DNA of 64,000 bases from Psilocybe azurescens (lineage: Eukaryota; Basidiomycota; Agaricomycetes; Agaricales; Agrocybaceae): assembly GCA_023853785.1 (NCBI GenBank), contig JAJIRX010000311.1, forward strand, positions 1 to 64,000. The letters run 5' to 3'. A program made the translations under genes and the position numbers. The notes beneath the pieces are model-generated. The model saw nothing but the letters and a program-made list of their open reading frames with translations. It did no database searches and was not told the origin of the DNA. Of this stretch, positions 31,029-43,285 are shown one piece after another (the stretch's first letter is position 1; each line of letters begins with the position of its first letter).

Positions 31029-34000
31029 TCAACCGGCGCCCGCAAGGGGAGCCAAGCGGAAGGTGAACAGTTTAGGGTTCATCTCCAAAAATGAGTGAAG
31101 GTAGTACAATGTGGTTGGCTGCCTAAATTCGCAGGCTCTGGGAGGACAATAAGTCCTTTTACAGGTCAGAATGTGCATGCGGATTTCCCATGGACACCCA
31201 CACAGGCACAATGTTTCACCATTGTTAAGATTAAACTGGGAATAATAGGACCTGATAGGCGCATGATTCAGAATACACCTACACATGCATGCGTAGAGCT
31301 GTGGAGAGCTCATATTTGCAAAATGCATCCAGGGGTTGTCTTTGCCACCAGGCTGAGCGACCGCCCCATCGATGGTCTTGAGGTGGAGAAAGTTACAGCC
31401 TCGATATTTGGGGTCCTGGAACATGACATTCCAGGCAGTGCCTCGAGAGAGGGCAGCCTGCATGCGCAGGCTGTCAAATGATGTGGCTGGGCGGGGGCCC
31501 AGTGCAACTTTGAGTTTGGTTGCATACTCATGTGCTTTATATTGCGAGTCCCACTGCAATCGTGAGGGGACATACACAAAGGTGATTGACTGGCCATCCT
31601 TGTGGGTGAACCAAGTCTGAAGAGCCTCACAGACAGCTACACAGTGGCCCTGCCTGGGAGTGGATAGAAGGATCAACAGCTCGATGGGCAGAAGCCATTG
31701 AGTCTGTGAATATGAAAATGTCTGTGCAATTGTCACGCGAAGTTGCATTGATGATTGCACAACAGATGGCATAGAGTTCCACATCAGGCGCGGTGACTTT
31801 GCCTGCGACATGCCAAGCACACCAGTGCTTGACTCTGCCACTGAACAGGATGGAGGCCACAATGGCTTTGTACGATCCTGAGAGGGGCAGACATGTGTCT
31901 GTCCCTGCATAATATGTCCCAATGTTCTCTGAGATCTTGTCCCGGAGCTTATCGAGGTGTTTGGTGCACTGCTTTAATTCCTTGTCAGCATCGCTGCAAG
32001 ATAACTTGCAGTCATAAAAATGGACTTGGTCCGCAAAGTGGTCCATAAGTTGAACACCTGGTCATGAGAGCGGGTTCATCAGGAGTAAAGTCTCCATCAG
32101 GGAAAGCACATTAGTGTCAGACTCAAAGAGAGTCCTACTAGTGCAGAAAATTTCCAGTTTGAACATGGTCTGAATCGAGAGGGAAGGGTGCAGCGTGATA
32201 GTGCCATAATTGAAGCAAGAGAGGAATGCTCTCACAGGATGGGTCGGGGTCAAGATGGCAAACTGATAGTTGGCTTACTCAGATAGATGACAAAGGAGAT
32301 TGATGGGGGGGAGGCCCACTAGAGCCTCCACTCCACCAGTTGGGGATGTGTGAAATGCACCAGTAATCCACAATGCAGCCGGATTGCTGCATAACAGAGA
32401 GATGATGGAGGGCTCCTTTGCAGCAAGCAGCTGCAAAGTACCAAAGACAAAAGCCATATGTAACTATAGGAAGTACACAGGCATGATAGAGGACGCGCTT
32501 CTGAACATAGTGCAGACCTTGAGTAGAACTACCAAGCATCTTCATCGCCTTAACAGTCGACAAAGCCTTGGTAGAGTAATATCGGACATGCTCAGTGAAC
32601 GTGAGCTTGCAATCAAAGTAGAAACCCAAGTACTGTCAGTACAGCTTGGGTTTGAGAGGGGTTCGCGCCAGTATATGGAGCATAACCCAGATTGACAGAG
32701 GGATTGTGTTACGATCTCAAGTTAGAATCACACAGTGTGCGTAATCTAACCACCAATCATTTACAAGAACAAGTTCAAGTTCAAGTTGAGCAGGTTAAGC
32801 AGATTGGATTCTCAAGAACTAGCTAAAGAATACAATGGATCCTTCCTGGTATAAATACTATGAACCGTACAGCAAGTTGAAACGAGTCTCAAATGTTCAT
32901 CAACAGATGTATATAAGAATAGAGGAAACAGATCAAACGTTCATCAAAAGATGTATCATAAAAGATGGAAGTGAAAGTCCATCAAGGATATGATGGAGTT
33001 TCATAGATATGATGGAAAGCAAAGTTCATCAGAACATACGATGATGTATCAATGATGTGAAAGATGACAAAGAAAAGGAAAAGAAAAAGAAAAGAAAAGA
33101 GAAAAGAAAAGAAAAGAGAAAAGAAAAAGAAAAAAGACCTGTCATAACAGATTGTCTTTGGAGTTCAAATGGTCGAAGTGGAAAACTTCGGACTTGTCGT
33201 GCTCCAGGGCGAGTCCAAATTTCTTTAACAGCTCAAAAATGACACCATAAGCCCATTTAAGGGCTTCACAGTTGTTGAGAAGGGACTTCGATTGCACCAC
33301 AAGGGTGCCATCGTCGATGTATGAGAGCAGGAAGCACCCACAAGTGAGTAGATCCAGCTCAAACAGCCTCATAATGAGGGTAAAATAGAGAGCAGAGAGA
33401 ACTGGGGACAGGGCTCTGCCCTGTCCCACTCCAACATCTGCCTGGCAAAGGTCTGAGATAAAGTCACCCCATGCATACTGTGTGGAGTGACCAACCAGAT
33501 AATGAGAGAAGAATTTAACAACATTGTCGCTAAACCCTAACTTCCAGAGAATGGCCATGAGAACCTCATGGTTGAGTGACGGGAAGAACTGAGTGACATC
33601 AAAGGCAATGACACTAGTCTTGAGTCCCTTGGCCCACCCAGCACGCACCTTGTGCGTTAGAATGAGGCCGGTATCTTTGGTGGATCGTTGATGGATCCCT
33701 CTGATCTGATTTGGGTGGAAGACATCTGAAGCAACGCCGTCAAACTGGATGCGATTGGAGAGCATTTTCTCAATCAATTTACCAACAGTATTCAGGAGTA
33801 CAATGGGCCTGAATGCCTTTGGAGCAGAATAGGAGGGCTTGTTTGGTTTTGGGATGATAACCGACATGGACTGCTTGAAGTACTTAGGCCAATGACCCAC
33901 CCAAAGGCAGGCATTGGTGAGCGAGTAAGATGGTGAAGACATGGGTGGGGCCACACATCAACATCTTGAGATGAGACCACTTGATATGGTCCGGCCCTGG

Positions 34001-34177
34001 GGCCAACACATTGGAGCAGAAGGCCAAAGCCTCCCACATCTCAAGTGCAGAGAATGGGACCCATCCCTTAACAGGCATGTCAGGGATGGAATCAAGTATG
34101 TCTACATTGAATGGACGGTCCAACGCCAAGTTATAGGTGTTGTGGAGTGCATCCCACAACTGAGGAAGAGCATGGCA
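31029..34177 (-). pseudogene. LINE ORF2: RT with intact YIDD, RNase H, Cys/His tail
   Basis: Reading leftward: NKPSYSAPKAFRPIVLLN, VIAFDVTQFFPSLNHEV, GQGRALSPVLSALY and SYIDDGTLVVQ. The RT stretch is open for 270 codons (33954-33145), the longest clean RT here. After the solo LTR come FTEHVRYYSTKALST (32600-32560), RNase H (YAGTDTC, DVELYAI, FTDSMAS) and tail LCGCPWEIRMHILTC (31200-31150), in a 297-codon open stretch to 31029. Frame changes at about 33900, 32050, 31900 and the LTR itself disable it. Confidence 0.86.
32707..33149 (-). repeat. Gypsy solo LTR with 5-bp target duplication
   Basis: 443 bp homologous to the LTR at 58560-59035, in minus orientation. Ends TGTTACGATC and TCATAACA; flanked by GATTG at 32702-32706 and 33150-33154, and its removal restores the LINE sequence. 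It keeps the TATA box (TATAAATA in + reading) and the AAGAACTAGCT block (32814-32824) used for self-priming in the full element. An A/G-rich tract near 33060-33135 is the complement of the T/C-rich start of the LTR. Confidence 0.92.
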
Positions 34178-36136
34178 AGTCTGGACTTTGAGTTTGGTTG
34201 CATACTCATGTGCTTTATAATGCAAGTCCCACTGCAGACAAGAGGGGACGTACACAAAGGTGATTGACTGGCCATCCTTGCAGGTGAACCAAGTCTGAAG
34301 AGCCTCACAGACAGCTACACAGTGGCCCTGTCCAGAGTGGATAGAGGGATCAATGGCTCCGACGGGCAGAGGCCATCAAGTCTGTGAATATGAAAATGTC
34401 TGTGCAATCATTACGTGAAGTTGCATTGATGATTGCAGAACGAATGGCATATAGCTCCGCATCAGGCGCTGGTGACTTTGCCTGGGACATGCCAAGCACA
34501 CCAGCACTCAGCTCTGCCGCTGAACAGGATGGAGGCTGCAATGGCTTGATACCGTCCTGAGAGGGGCAGACTTGCGTCTGTCCCTGCATAATATGTACCA
34601 ATATTCTCTGAGATTTTGTCCCAGCTTATTGAGGTGTTTGGTGCGCTGTTTCAACTCCTTGTCAGCATTGTTGTGAGTAATCTTGCAGTAATTGAAGTGG
34701 ACTTGGTCTGCAAAGTGGTCCATGAGTCAAACACCCAGTCATGAGAGCGGGTTCATCGAGAGTAGGGTCTCCGTCAGGGCAAGGACATTAGTGTAGGACT
34801 TGGAAAGAGTCCCACTAGTGCAGAAGATCTCTGGTTCAGACATAGTCTGAATCGAGAGGGAGGGGTGCAGCACAATAGTGTCGCAGTTGAAGTGAGAGAG
34901 AAAAGCCCTCACTGGATGGGTTGTGGTCAGGGTGGCAAACCGATAGTCGGCTCGCTCAGATAGACAACGAAGAAGGAGATTGATGGGGGAGGCCCGCAAG
35001 GGCCTCTACCCCACTCAGTCAGAGAAGTGCAAAATGCACCAGTAATCCACAATGCAGCAGAGATCGCTGCATTACAGAGAAAGATGATGGAGAGCACCTT
35101 TGCAGCAGGCAGCTGCAAAGTACCAGAGACGGAAGGCATACATGACTATGGGAAGCATGCAGGCGCAATAGAGGATGCACTTTTGGACAGGGGCGCAGAC
35201 CTCGAGTGGAACTATCAAGCATCTTCATCGCCTTGACGGTGGACAAAGCTTTAGTAGAGTAGTATCAGACATGCTCAGTAAAGGTGAGCTTGCAATCAAA
35301 ATAAAAGCCCAAGTACCGCCAGTACAGCTTGGGTTTGAGAGGGGTTGTGCCAGTATACGGAGAATAACTCAGATCGACAGGGGGGTTGTCTTTGGAGTGC
35401 GACCGGTCGAAGTGGAATACTTCAGACTTGTTGTGCTCCAGGGCGAGTCCAAATTTCTTTAACAGCTCAAAAATGACACCATAAGCCCATTTAAGGGCTT
35501 CACAGTTGTTGAGAAGGGACTTGATTGCACCACAAGGGTGCCATCATTGACGTGAGGAGAGCAGGAAGCACCCACGAGTGAGTGGATCCAGCTCAAACAG
35601 CCTCATAATGAGGGTAAAATAGAGAGCAGAGAGAACTGGGGACAGGGCAGAGCCCTGTCCCACCTCTACATCTGCCTGGCAAAGGTCTGAAATAAAGTCA
35701 CCCCACATGTATTGCGTGTCGGCCAACCAGATAGTGAGAGAAGAATTTAACAACATTGTCGCTAAACCCTAACTTCTGGAGAATAGCCATAAGGACCTCA
35801 TGGTTGAGTGACGGGAAGAACTGAGTGACATCAAAGGCAATGACGCTAGTCTTGAGTCCCTTGGCCCACCCAGCATGCACCATGTGCGTCAGGATGAGGC
35901 CTGCATCTTTGGTGGATCGTTAATGGATCCCTCTGATCTGATTTGGGTGGAAGACATCTGAGGCGATGCTGTTGAACTGGATGCGATTGGAAAGCATTTT
36001 CTCAATCACTTTACCAACAGTATTCAGGAGTACAATGGGCCTGAATGCCTTTGGAGCAGAATAGGAGGGCTTGTTTGGTTTTGGGATGATAACCGTATGG
36101 ACTGCTTGAAGTCATAGGCCAATGACCCACCCAAAG

Positions 36137-37200
36137 CAGTACTTTACAGTGCCCCACAGGTACCGGTCGGAACCGCTTGGACCCAGTCGGAACTGATCGG
36201 AACCGGTCGGGAATCCGATCGGAATCCACTCGGACCCACTCAGAACCGGTCGGAATTTCTCATAATGTACTTAATCAGTGTATAATACAATGCTTAGTCA
36301 GCATTACATAATAGTCACTTACATAAGCTTATAAATAATATATTGAAATCACATGATATAGTCTGCTTAATCAGTATTACATAATATTTCTTACATAAGC
36401 TCTTAAGTAATCATTCATAACATGATATTTGTAATAAATGCGAAATTATAAAATGCACTCAACAGGAATTGAACCAACAGCTTTATATATATTAATTCTA
36501 TACACACATTACCAACTACACTATTATTGCTTGTGGTATTATCAACATTTTATGAATTATATACTATTCTTTACAACACCCAATAATATATTCTGGCACT
36601 TCTCTGAAGCTATACCCACCACATATTATATATCAAAATGATCAGAAAATTGAGGGCAATGCATCTGTAATTACACCATCATCATAATATTATGTCAGCA
36701 TGTTCAATATACAAAATACTGTAAATTTAAATATATATAGATATTGTAAACTACATTTTGCAACAAAATAGCACTCTGTTAGCTATATATTAATAGTTTT
36801 ACAATAATAGAAATTAATGGAATACAAAGATTAATTTTATTCAAGACATTTAGATTATATAAGCACAGATTTATATAAAAAATAGGTATTTCTTTATTAG
36901 AAAATTTTTAATTTTATATAACTATTACATAAACATATTCTCCTCAATTTTACAATTCTAACAATACCAAATTTGTCACAAACTGTTGAGATCTATGTAT
37001 ACTTTTGTGTTATTACTTGCTGAGCTGTAAATAGTATGCTGACATAATATAGTTCCGCTTGGTACCACTCAGATTCCACTCGGAATTGGGTCTAATTGGG
37101 TTTCAAATTTGATGAATTCCACTTGGATTCCAGTCGGATTCCGGTCGGATTTTGGTCGCACTTGTTAACAGTGGAACCGGTCGGTACTGGTGGTTCCGAT
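36137..37200 (-). mobile_element. Gamma3, TIR element truncated at one end
   Basis: Begins CAGTACTTTACAGTGCCCCACAGG and follows gamma1 closely until about 37200, where it stops in a GGTTCCGAT subterminal repeat without the GGTCTTTAC end; about 130 bp are missing. The left flank ACCCAAAG is LINE sequence and the right flank is also LINE but from a different position, so a deletion removed the end and its duplication. A tRNA-like unit is at 36455-36530. Confidence 0.82.
36455..36530 (-). promoter_or_regulatory. tRNA-like Pol III module in gamma3
   Basis: Minus-strand unit from GCAATAA (36530) to TGAGTGC (36455), with A box TAGTGTAGTTGG and B box GGTTCAATTCC both intact. Sequence is nearly identical to gamma2, including the AT-rich anticodon region. 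It lies 318 bp from the TACTTTAC end. Confidence 0.62.
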
Positions 37201-38479
37201 CATGGACAGTCCAACACCGAGTTATAGATGTTGTGCAGTGCATCCCACAACAGAGGAAGAGCGTGGCAAGGCTGCCCTTGATATTGAATAGCCTCGCATG
37301 GGGGTAACTTGTGCTGCTGGACCCAAGACACATTAGGTCCCAAGTGTGCTTGTTGGTGATGGATATTTCTGTGATCCTGGAATCAAAGAAAACCCGTTTG
37401 GCATTTTTGACTGCCTTTTGATAAAGCTTCCAGTCTTCCAGGAGACCATGTTCCCGGTAAGCCTGAAGTGCAACTGAACACTCATCTGTCCACCACAGTT
37501 TTGAGTGTCTTGTAATAGTGACCTCTCTGGAGCAAGTTTCCCAAGCTGCAGAGAACGAATCAGCTATGGCTTGCACCACTGCGTCAATCTGGTCGGGTGT
37601 GTCGAGAGGGGCGTGTTCGTCCACTTTTATGGCAAACTCTCCCTCAATGACTCTGACAAAGTGGATTTGCTCCTCTCTGTCAGCTTTGAGAGCTCTGCAG
37701 GCGCCGGCCCCAGAATCAGCAGAGATCGATAAAGTTGTAGCGAAGCGGGATATTATCTGACTCACCCATGGCATTGTGCACCCAGGTGACCTGCGCTGTC
37801 AGGGTCTGGTCCGGTTGTATGAATACCAAGTCAATCACTGTTTAGCAAAAGCCTTGGATGTGAGGGTAGAAGGTTGGCCCCAGGTTCACGAAAGGAGCCC
37901 GTTGCAAGCCTAATTCCAATGCAGTGTTGAGGAGTTGAGTGGCAACTCCTGGATGGCTGCAATGGCCTCCATCCCATTCCTGGGAGTCAATGTTAAAGTC
38001 ACCCCCATATATATGAAGGGTGGGAGCGAGGCCGCCTCCTCTGCAAGGAGGAGAGCGGCCGTATGGTCTCGTCTGAGTAGATGTTCATCAGATTATAGCA
38101 CTGTCTGTTTGCAAACAGGCTGAGAATGAGGACATCGCGATGATCAATAAGATCACAATGCATGGATGGACAAAACTCTTTCAAGTGGTTAGACACATAG
38201 GCCATAACCTTTGGGTGAGTATCAGGTTTGGGAATACGCACTATAGGCAACCAGGCTGGATGCAATGGGGTGCCGATGACATCAATGCCAGACTTACGAG
38301 AAGTAGACAGTGCGGTACGTACAAACCTCCAGGAGGTTCTTGGATAAAAACAATATTGTATGCTAATACAAAATGTTCGAGTATAGTTCCTACACTTAGG
38401 CTGGACTTTCGCGCGAGTTGAAACTCAAAATTCTAACCGGAAGGTCCTGGACAGTTTGACTCATCCTAGTGACTATTGG

Positions 38480-38745
38480 TTAGGGAGGATCAGTGCGCGA
38501 ATGAATTCACTCGTACCTGTTGATATTTCTCGACGTGCCAAAGCTGATCGAATCTGTGACTCCAGAACACGCAAGCGCGCTCATGGGCCCCATGATTCTT
38601 TCTGCAATTTGGGCAGCAAGGGAGGTGAGGGCAAGGATCCCCAGCAGGCATTGGAGCCTGTGGGGGTCTGCCTTTGGATTGCCTTTGCAGCAGCCTGCAA
38701 TGGTGCGATGCTCCTCCAGCTTGTGAGGACCAGAGCAACACGGTG
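38480..38745 (-). pseudogene. LINE ORF1 C-terminal end
   Basis: Holds the last 85 or so codons of ORF1, including CSGPHKLEEH and the CC of the distal Cys/His cluster, ending about 15-30 nt before the ORF2 ATG at 38464, the same arrangement as at 17490-17506. It is broken on its 5' side by the foreign segment at 38746. Confidence 0.78.
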
Positions 38746-40505
38746 TCATACACCAATTTTGATTGGATATGAGATTTATCTATAAGCTTAGAGCATCTGT
38801 CTTGACTCCCCATTGCATGCAGAAGCCAGGGTTATTATTTTGCATTTTTATCTGAAGCACATCCCTCAATATTCAACATCAAAGCCCATTCACAGTCCAC
38901 TTCAATCTCCATTCCAACTTTCAATCTCCACTTCAACCATTTGATCAGCTACATTCCCTATCAATGATTCAATCGTCTATCTATTTTGAACCTCAAGGCT
39001 ATATGCAGCTTATTCTTGAACATCATTTCTATCCATCCTAGTATGCACAGCACTGCACAGCTTCATATATCACCATTGTCATCAGCATTTGGTCATCTAC
39101 AACTATTTGGTCCTTAACTGGATTCCATATATGCAGCAAATCTTTGTCTCACTCAGCAGTCTTGGTAATGGATGACTGAGCTGTGCCATGAATAGACTGG
39201 TTCTATTCATTAGCATGGTACTTGTTCGCTATTGTGGCTCCTTTTCTATTGACTGACACTTTCATATGATTGATCCTTCCTTCCTTTTGTCATTCTTGCT
39301 TATTGTACTTACTCAGCTTTGCTTCTTTCTTACTCATCTCACTTCGCTTTTCATAATCCTGCTTATACTTCTTACTCATCCTATGTTACTTACTTACTCA
39401 TCCTTCTATTTTTCACTCCTAAACTCTGTCAGCCTTCAATCTATTGTATGTAGTTGACAGATGGGACTACTGGGTGTCGTTCTACAGAACGATTAGTATA
39501 GTCTGGATGCTTGATCTCTTTTAAATATTTTTCTATGTTCTCTAGTATATAAACCATGTATTAGTATTGGTTGGAATGCAAGGAAGTTACAAGCCCCAAC
39601 TTTCTTCACAGTAAAGATTTCAAGTTATCAAGTACTCAATTCCAGCACTCCAGCACGCATTCAATCAATCTCTATCAGTATTCAGCACAAAATTCAACAG
39701 TTATTCCAGATCATCAAGACGTCCTTCAAGGGTTGTAGCAGATAACCCTCCATTCACGCTCTCACATCCCAGAGCAATTTGTCCAGTTCATTTCGATCCT
39801 ATCATCCTCCAGACCCTTCATTCTTCCTCTACATCCAGATCTTCAACTCCCCATCACTTCTGTTGCTCCAGAATATTTTATTCAGCAATTCTGGTCTTGT
39901 TGTCATCTTCATCCATCGCTCCAGACACCCTTTATCTGCTTCACTGTGTTGTTTGATTTTTGGCTGAAGAATATTGCTAGGTTGTCACCTTTGATCACCC
40001 TAGTCATCCCTCATTCACCTCACTGCTCTGTTCGAGGTTTGGATCAAAAACATCGCACAATCCTTCACCATCTATCACTCCAGGCCGCTCTAGTCATTAT
40101 TCATTCACCAGACCTTACTTCTGGCTTCGTAGAAGTTGTGGACTCGATTAAAGCGCACTAGGATCAAGACTACATTCTTACTCCTGCCCCTGTATCAATT
40201 CCTACAATTTATCTAGTCATTTGGCCCCTCCACAGTCATCACTCTTCGTTCACACCGTTCTACCCTAATCAAGTCGGGTTGCTTCCTCCCAGTAAACACT
40301 CAAGGGCAATTTTATATTCCCTCATCCATTCCTCCTTCTTCATATGTCCCTGCCCTCCTCAGACCACATACATCTACACAACCTAGTGGCAAAGCCAACC
40401 CTCACATTAACTCAACAGGGAGAGTGTTGTCTTATCTAGTCTAGACCATTCCTCTCTGGTTTGTGTTTTGGTTTTCGATTTATATATCAAATCACACACT
40501 ACGTA
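38746..40505. other. Unassigned 1.76-kb segment, possibly an LTR plus leader of another retroelement
   Basis: This stretch matches nothing else in the window. It starts TGTCATACACCAATTTTG, which resembles fungal Gypsy LTR starts (family knowledge), and holds a TATA-like TATATAAACC at about 39546. It is C/T-rich on the plus strand with many CTCCAG words from 39640 to 40100. No complementary LTR terminus (GTATGACA) and no target duplication are seen; about 155 bp of LINE ORF1 are missing at the site. The small open frames (62-71 codons) have no recognisable motifs. A truncated LTR element is my best guess. Confidence 0.3.
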
Positions 40506-40762
40506 GTTCAGCAGGCACCAGATGCAGTGTCCCAGATATCAAAGAAAGCAGTGGCGGTGGTGCTTGTCTTGGAAGTGCAGACTACACGGGGGTCCCCGCA
40601 CAGAATGTGCAATGAAGTCCAAATGGGAGAGGCTTTGAGTGCCAAAGCAACCTCTTCCCGTTTGGTGAGATGCTCCAGTTCATAGTGAGTACCTTGGAAC
40701 CAAGGAATGTCAACAATTCATAGGAACAATTTGGACGGGTATGCCAACCCATGGTGTGAACT
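40506..40762 (-). pseudogene. LINE ORF1 central fragment
   Basis: Minus-strand ORF1 piece corresponding to about 23140-23395 of copy 7 (VGIPVQIVPMNC-equivalent through LKASPIWTSLHILCG and TTATAFFDIWDTAS). It ends at 40762, where the beta1 terminus CAGTACTTTACTG begins. It belongs with LINE copy 10. Confidence 0.78.
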
Positions 40763-42241
40763 CAGTACTTTACTGTCCCACACCCATTCCAAATGGAATC
40801 CATGGAATCCAGACCAATTCCAATTTGATTCCATTTAATGGTTTCAAGTAGAATGGGTCTGGAATCATGGAATGAACCCATTCCAATTGGAATCCAAGTT
40901 CATTCCAGGTTAATTCATTAAAGAAAGAACTTGGTGAAATTCACCAAGTCCAACTTTAATTTCACATGGAATGGAATTCAGTTGGATTCCAACTGGAATG
41001 TATTACTTAAAGTAGATTCATATAATAGTATAATATAATATATTTAAAACTATGTACTACATTATTATCTACAATTTTATCTACAAGCAAGGTACATTAT
41101 TATCAAAGACAATAATAAAAATAAGAAAGCAAAGACAGAAAAAAGAAAAAAGCAAAAAAGAATCAAAAAAAATCAAAAAAAAGGGGGGAGGATGGACGTG
41201 TCGGTCATAGCTGCACCATACACATCGTTGTCATTGTTGTTGTGCCATTGTTGTGGCCTTTGTACGTGTCTGCGGCATCCATCTTACCTGTTGTCATCAT
41301 TGCCCCCGCCATCCGTGTTGTTGCCACTACCATGCTCGTGCTCACCCTCCCTGTCTGTGCTCATGGTTGCCACCGCTGGCTGTCCGCATCATTGCCCCCG
41401 CTGTCCGTGTCATTGCCCTCGCTGTCTGTGTTGTTGCCCACACTGTCTGTGTTGTTGCCCCGCTGTCCGTGTTGTTGCCCCCACTGTCTGTGTTGTTGCC
41501 CCGCTGTCCATGTTGTTGCCCCCGCTGTGCTTTGTGCTTTGTGGTTGCCTCCGCTGTGCTTGTGGTCATGCTCGCCCCCCGCTGTCTGGGCGTCCTCGCT
41601 CCCACCGTGTGTACTTTACCTCCACCCATATACTCCATCTAGAACATATGCAAGTGTTCAGAAAATTATCTTTGATAGGTGGAGTTCAGGTGGACTCAGA
41701 TGGACTCCAGGTGGACTTCAAGCAATTCCACTTGAATCCAACTGGAGGCCAGGTGGAGGCCAGGTGGAGTCTAGGTGGAGTCCAGGTGGAGTTCAATTAG
41801 AATCCACCTGGACTCCATACCTGGGTAACAATATTCCAGCTTAGGCCATCAGAGAGCAGACTTATTGAATTTCACAAAGTCCAGCTATAGCCAGATTTTA
41901 ATTGGAATGTATTTTCTTAGAGTAAATTCATGTAAGAATGTATATATAATATATTAAAAACTATATACTACATTATTATCTACAATATTATCTACTAGCA
42001 AAGTTCATCACCACTGAAACATAAAAAAAGAAATATATAAAAATATATAAAACAAAAGAAATAAAAGAAAAACATACAAAACAGACAAAAAAGGAGGCGA
42101 GAGGGTACATAGTTGGTTCAAATAAATATAGAAGCACATGAACATGAAAAAAAAGAGAAAACGAGATAAAAAAAAAGAAAAAAAGAAGAAAAAGGGGGCA
42201 AGAGGATGGCCATGTCGCTCGTAGCCCCGCCATACGCATTG

Positions 42242-42790
42242 TCATTGTTGTGGTGGCCATCGACACGCTGTGGTGGCCTTCGTACACGTCCGTGGTGGCC
42301 GTCGTACATGCTGTGGTGGCCTTTGTACATGTCTGGTGGCCGTCATACACATCCGGCATGTCCGTACATTGTGTTGTCGTGTCTGCTGCGTCCTGTCATA
42401 CGCATTGTCATTGTTGTTGTGGCTGTCGTACATGTTGTTGTTGTTGTTGTTGTGGCCATCATACACATCACTGTCATCATTGTGGCCGTCATACACATCG
42501 TCATTGTCATTGTTGTGGCTGTCATGCACGCCGTTGTCGTTGTCGTGGCCGTTGTACGCATTGTCATTGTTGTTGTCGTGGCCATCATTGTTGTTGTCAC
42601 GGCCATTGTACGTGTTGTCGTCATGGTCTGCATACATGTTGGTGTCGTTGTCAGTATGCGTCCTGCGTGCCATCGTACCCATCATTGTACATACCGTACG
42701 TATCCATCGTTGTCATTGTCGTCGGCCTACACAAAAAAAGAGGGGGGGGGGAGCGGTTAATGGCGGTGGCATGCAGAATTCGCAACTTAC
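42242..42790 (-). other. Asp/Asn/His/Tyr-rich frame with intron signals (alpha2)
   Basis: Counterpart of the frame in alpha1. Open for 147 codons (42685-42242) with repeats such as YDGHNDDSDVYDGHNNN. Upstream, in element sense, CAG/GTAAGT at 42790 and TGTGTAG at 42727 flank a 64-nt putative intron. The hydrophobic tail seen in alpha1 and alpha3 is in another frame here, so the frame is not fully conserved. Confidence 0.3.
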
Positions 42791-43211
42791 CTGGGGTCGC
42801 TGACCTTGTTCCTTGTTCGCACTGCATCGCCTCATTCCCCCTTGTTCCGCGATTCACCTCGCCCTTGTTCCTTGTTCTCCACCTGCCTTGTTCCGTCTTG
42901 TTCCGTACTCACCTCCTTTTGTTCGTAGGTGTCCGTTTTGTTCTTTGTCGGTCTCGGTTCGTTGCAATGCAATGCGTGTCGGGTTGGGTTGGCATGGGCC
43001 TGGCTCTGACCGACGACGGCAAGGTGGGGGCACACACGATGGCAGCAGCGGGGTGGTGGTGGTCGGAGGAAGAGGTGGGGTGGTGGAAATAATAAACAGA
43101 CCGACGTGGCATCAATAAGTCACATATGTGATGTTAATTGACACTTGCCAAGAAATGCCGAGTAAATAGCCATATTGGTATGTAGGCCATCAAAATTTGA
43201 TAAATTACAAA

Positions 43212-43285
43212 GGCTTTATAGCTCAGTTGGTTTAACATCAGTGTGCGGCCTTCTCGGATGCCTCAGTTCAATGCCTGTTGGGGCT
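43212..43285 (+). promoter_or_regulatory. tRNA-like Pol III module in alpha2
   Basis: 74 nt. A box TAGCTCAGTTGG (43219-43230) fits the consensus at every position; B box AGTTCAATGCC (43265-43275). The acceptor stem GGCTTTA with TGGGGCT can pair throughout if wobbles are allowed, and it differs from alpha1 at paired positions. A T8 run follows. 322 bp from the GGTCTTTAC end. Confidence 0.65.

Larger units (their letters stand above)
30435..34177 (-). mobile_element. LINE copy 9, RT to 3' end, split by a Gypsy solo LTR
   Basis: Poly(T) at 30435-30457 begins a minus-strand LINE with 3' UTR (to about 31030), ORF2 (31030-34177) and no 5' part. The solo LTR at 32707-33149 interrupts the segment just after RT. 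At 34177/34178 it jumps to the RNase H region of another LINE copy, which forms a deletion or recombination junction. Confidence 0.87.
34178..38464 (-). pseudogene. LINE ORF2, APE endonuclease through RNase H
   Basis: From the start at 38464: the endonuclease begins with a frame-broken N-terminal part (QEPPW-equivalent near 38330) and includes ADRQCYNLMNIYSDE and a VNIDSQEWDG-like segment near 37985. Then come the pre-RT region KVDEHAPLDTPDQIDAV (about 37625-37570) and SREVTITRHSKLWWTDE. After gamma3 come NKPSYSAPKAF, VIAFDVTQFFPSLNH, GQGSALSPVLSALY, and an active site garbled by a frameshift at about 35550 (VND expected at the DD position). RNase H is at 34870-34180. Many frameshifts; not functional. 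Confidence 0.82.
34178..38745 (-). mobile_element. LINE copy 10, from RNase H back to ORF1, split by gamma3
   Basis: Minus-strand LINE starting within RNase H at 34178 and running back through RT, APE endonuclease and the ORF2 start (38464) into the end of ORF1 (38745). Gamma3 sits at 36137-37200 in the pre-RT region. An unrelated segment (38746-40505) then separates it from a further ORF1 piece at 40506-40762; about 155 bp of ORF1 are missing across that break. Confidence 0.85.

Noticed and set aside
33050..33135. A/G-rich tract as a LINE tail or telomere-like sequence
   Set aside because: It is the reverse complement of the T/C-rich start of the Gypsy LTR at 58570-58625 and lies within the solo LTR borders.
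39266..40161. Short hydrophobic or Ser/Pro-rich frames (62-71 codons) as host genes
   Set aside because: No motif, no intron signals or start context that stand out; composition follows the pyrimidine-rich strand.
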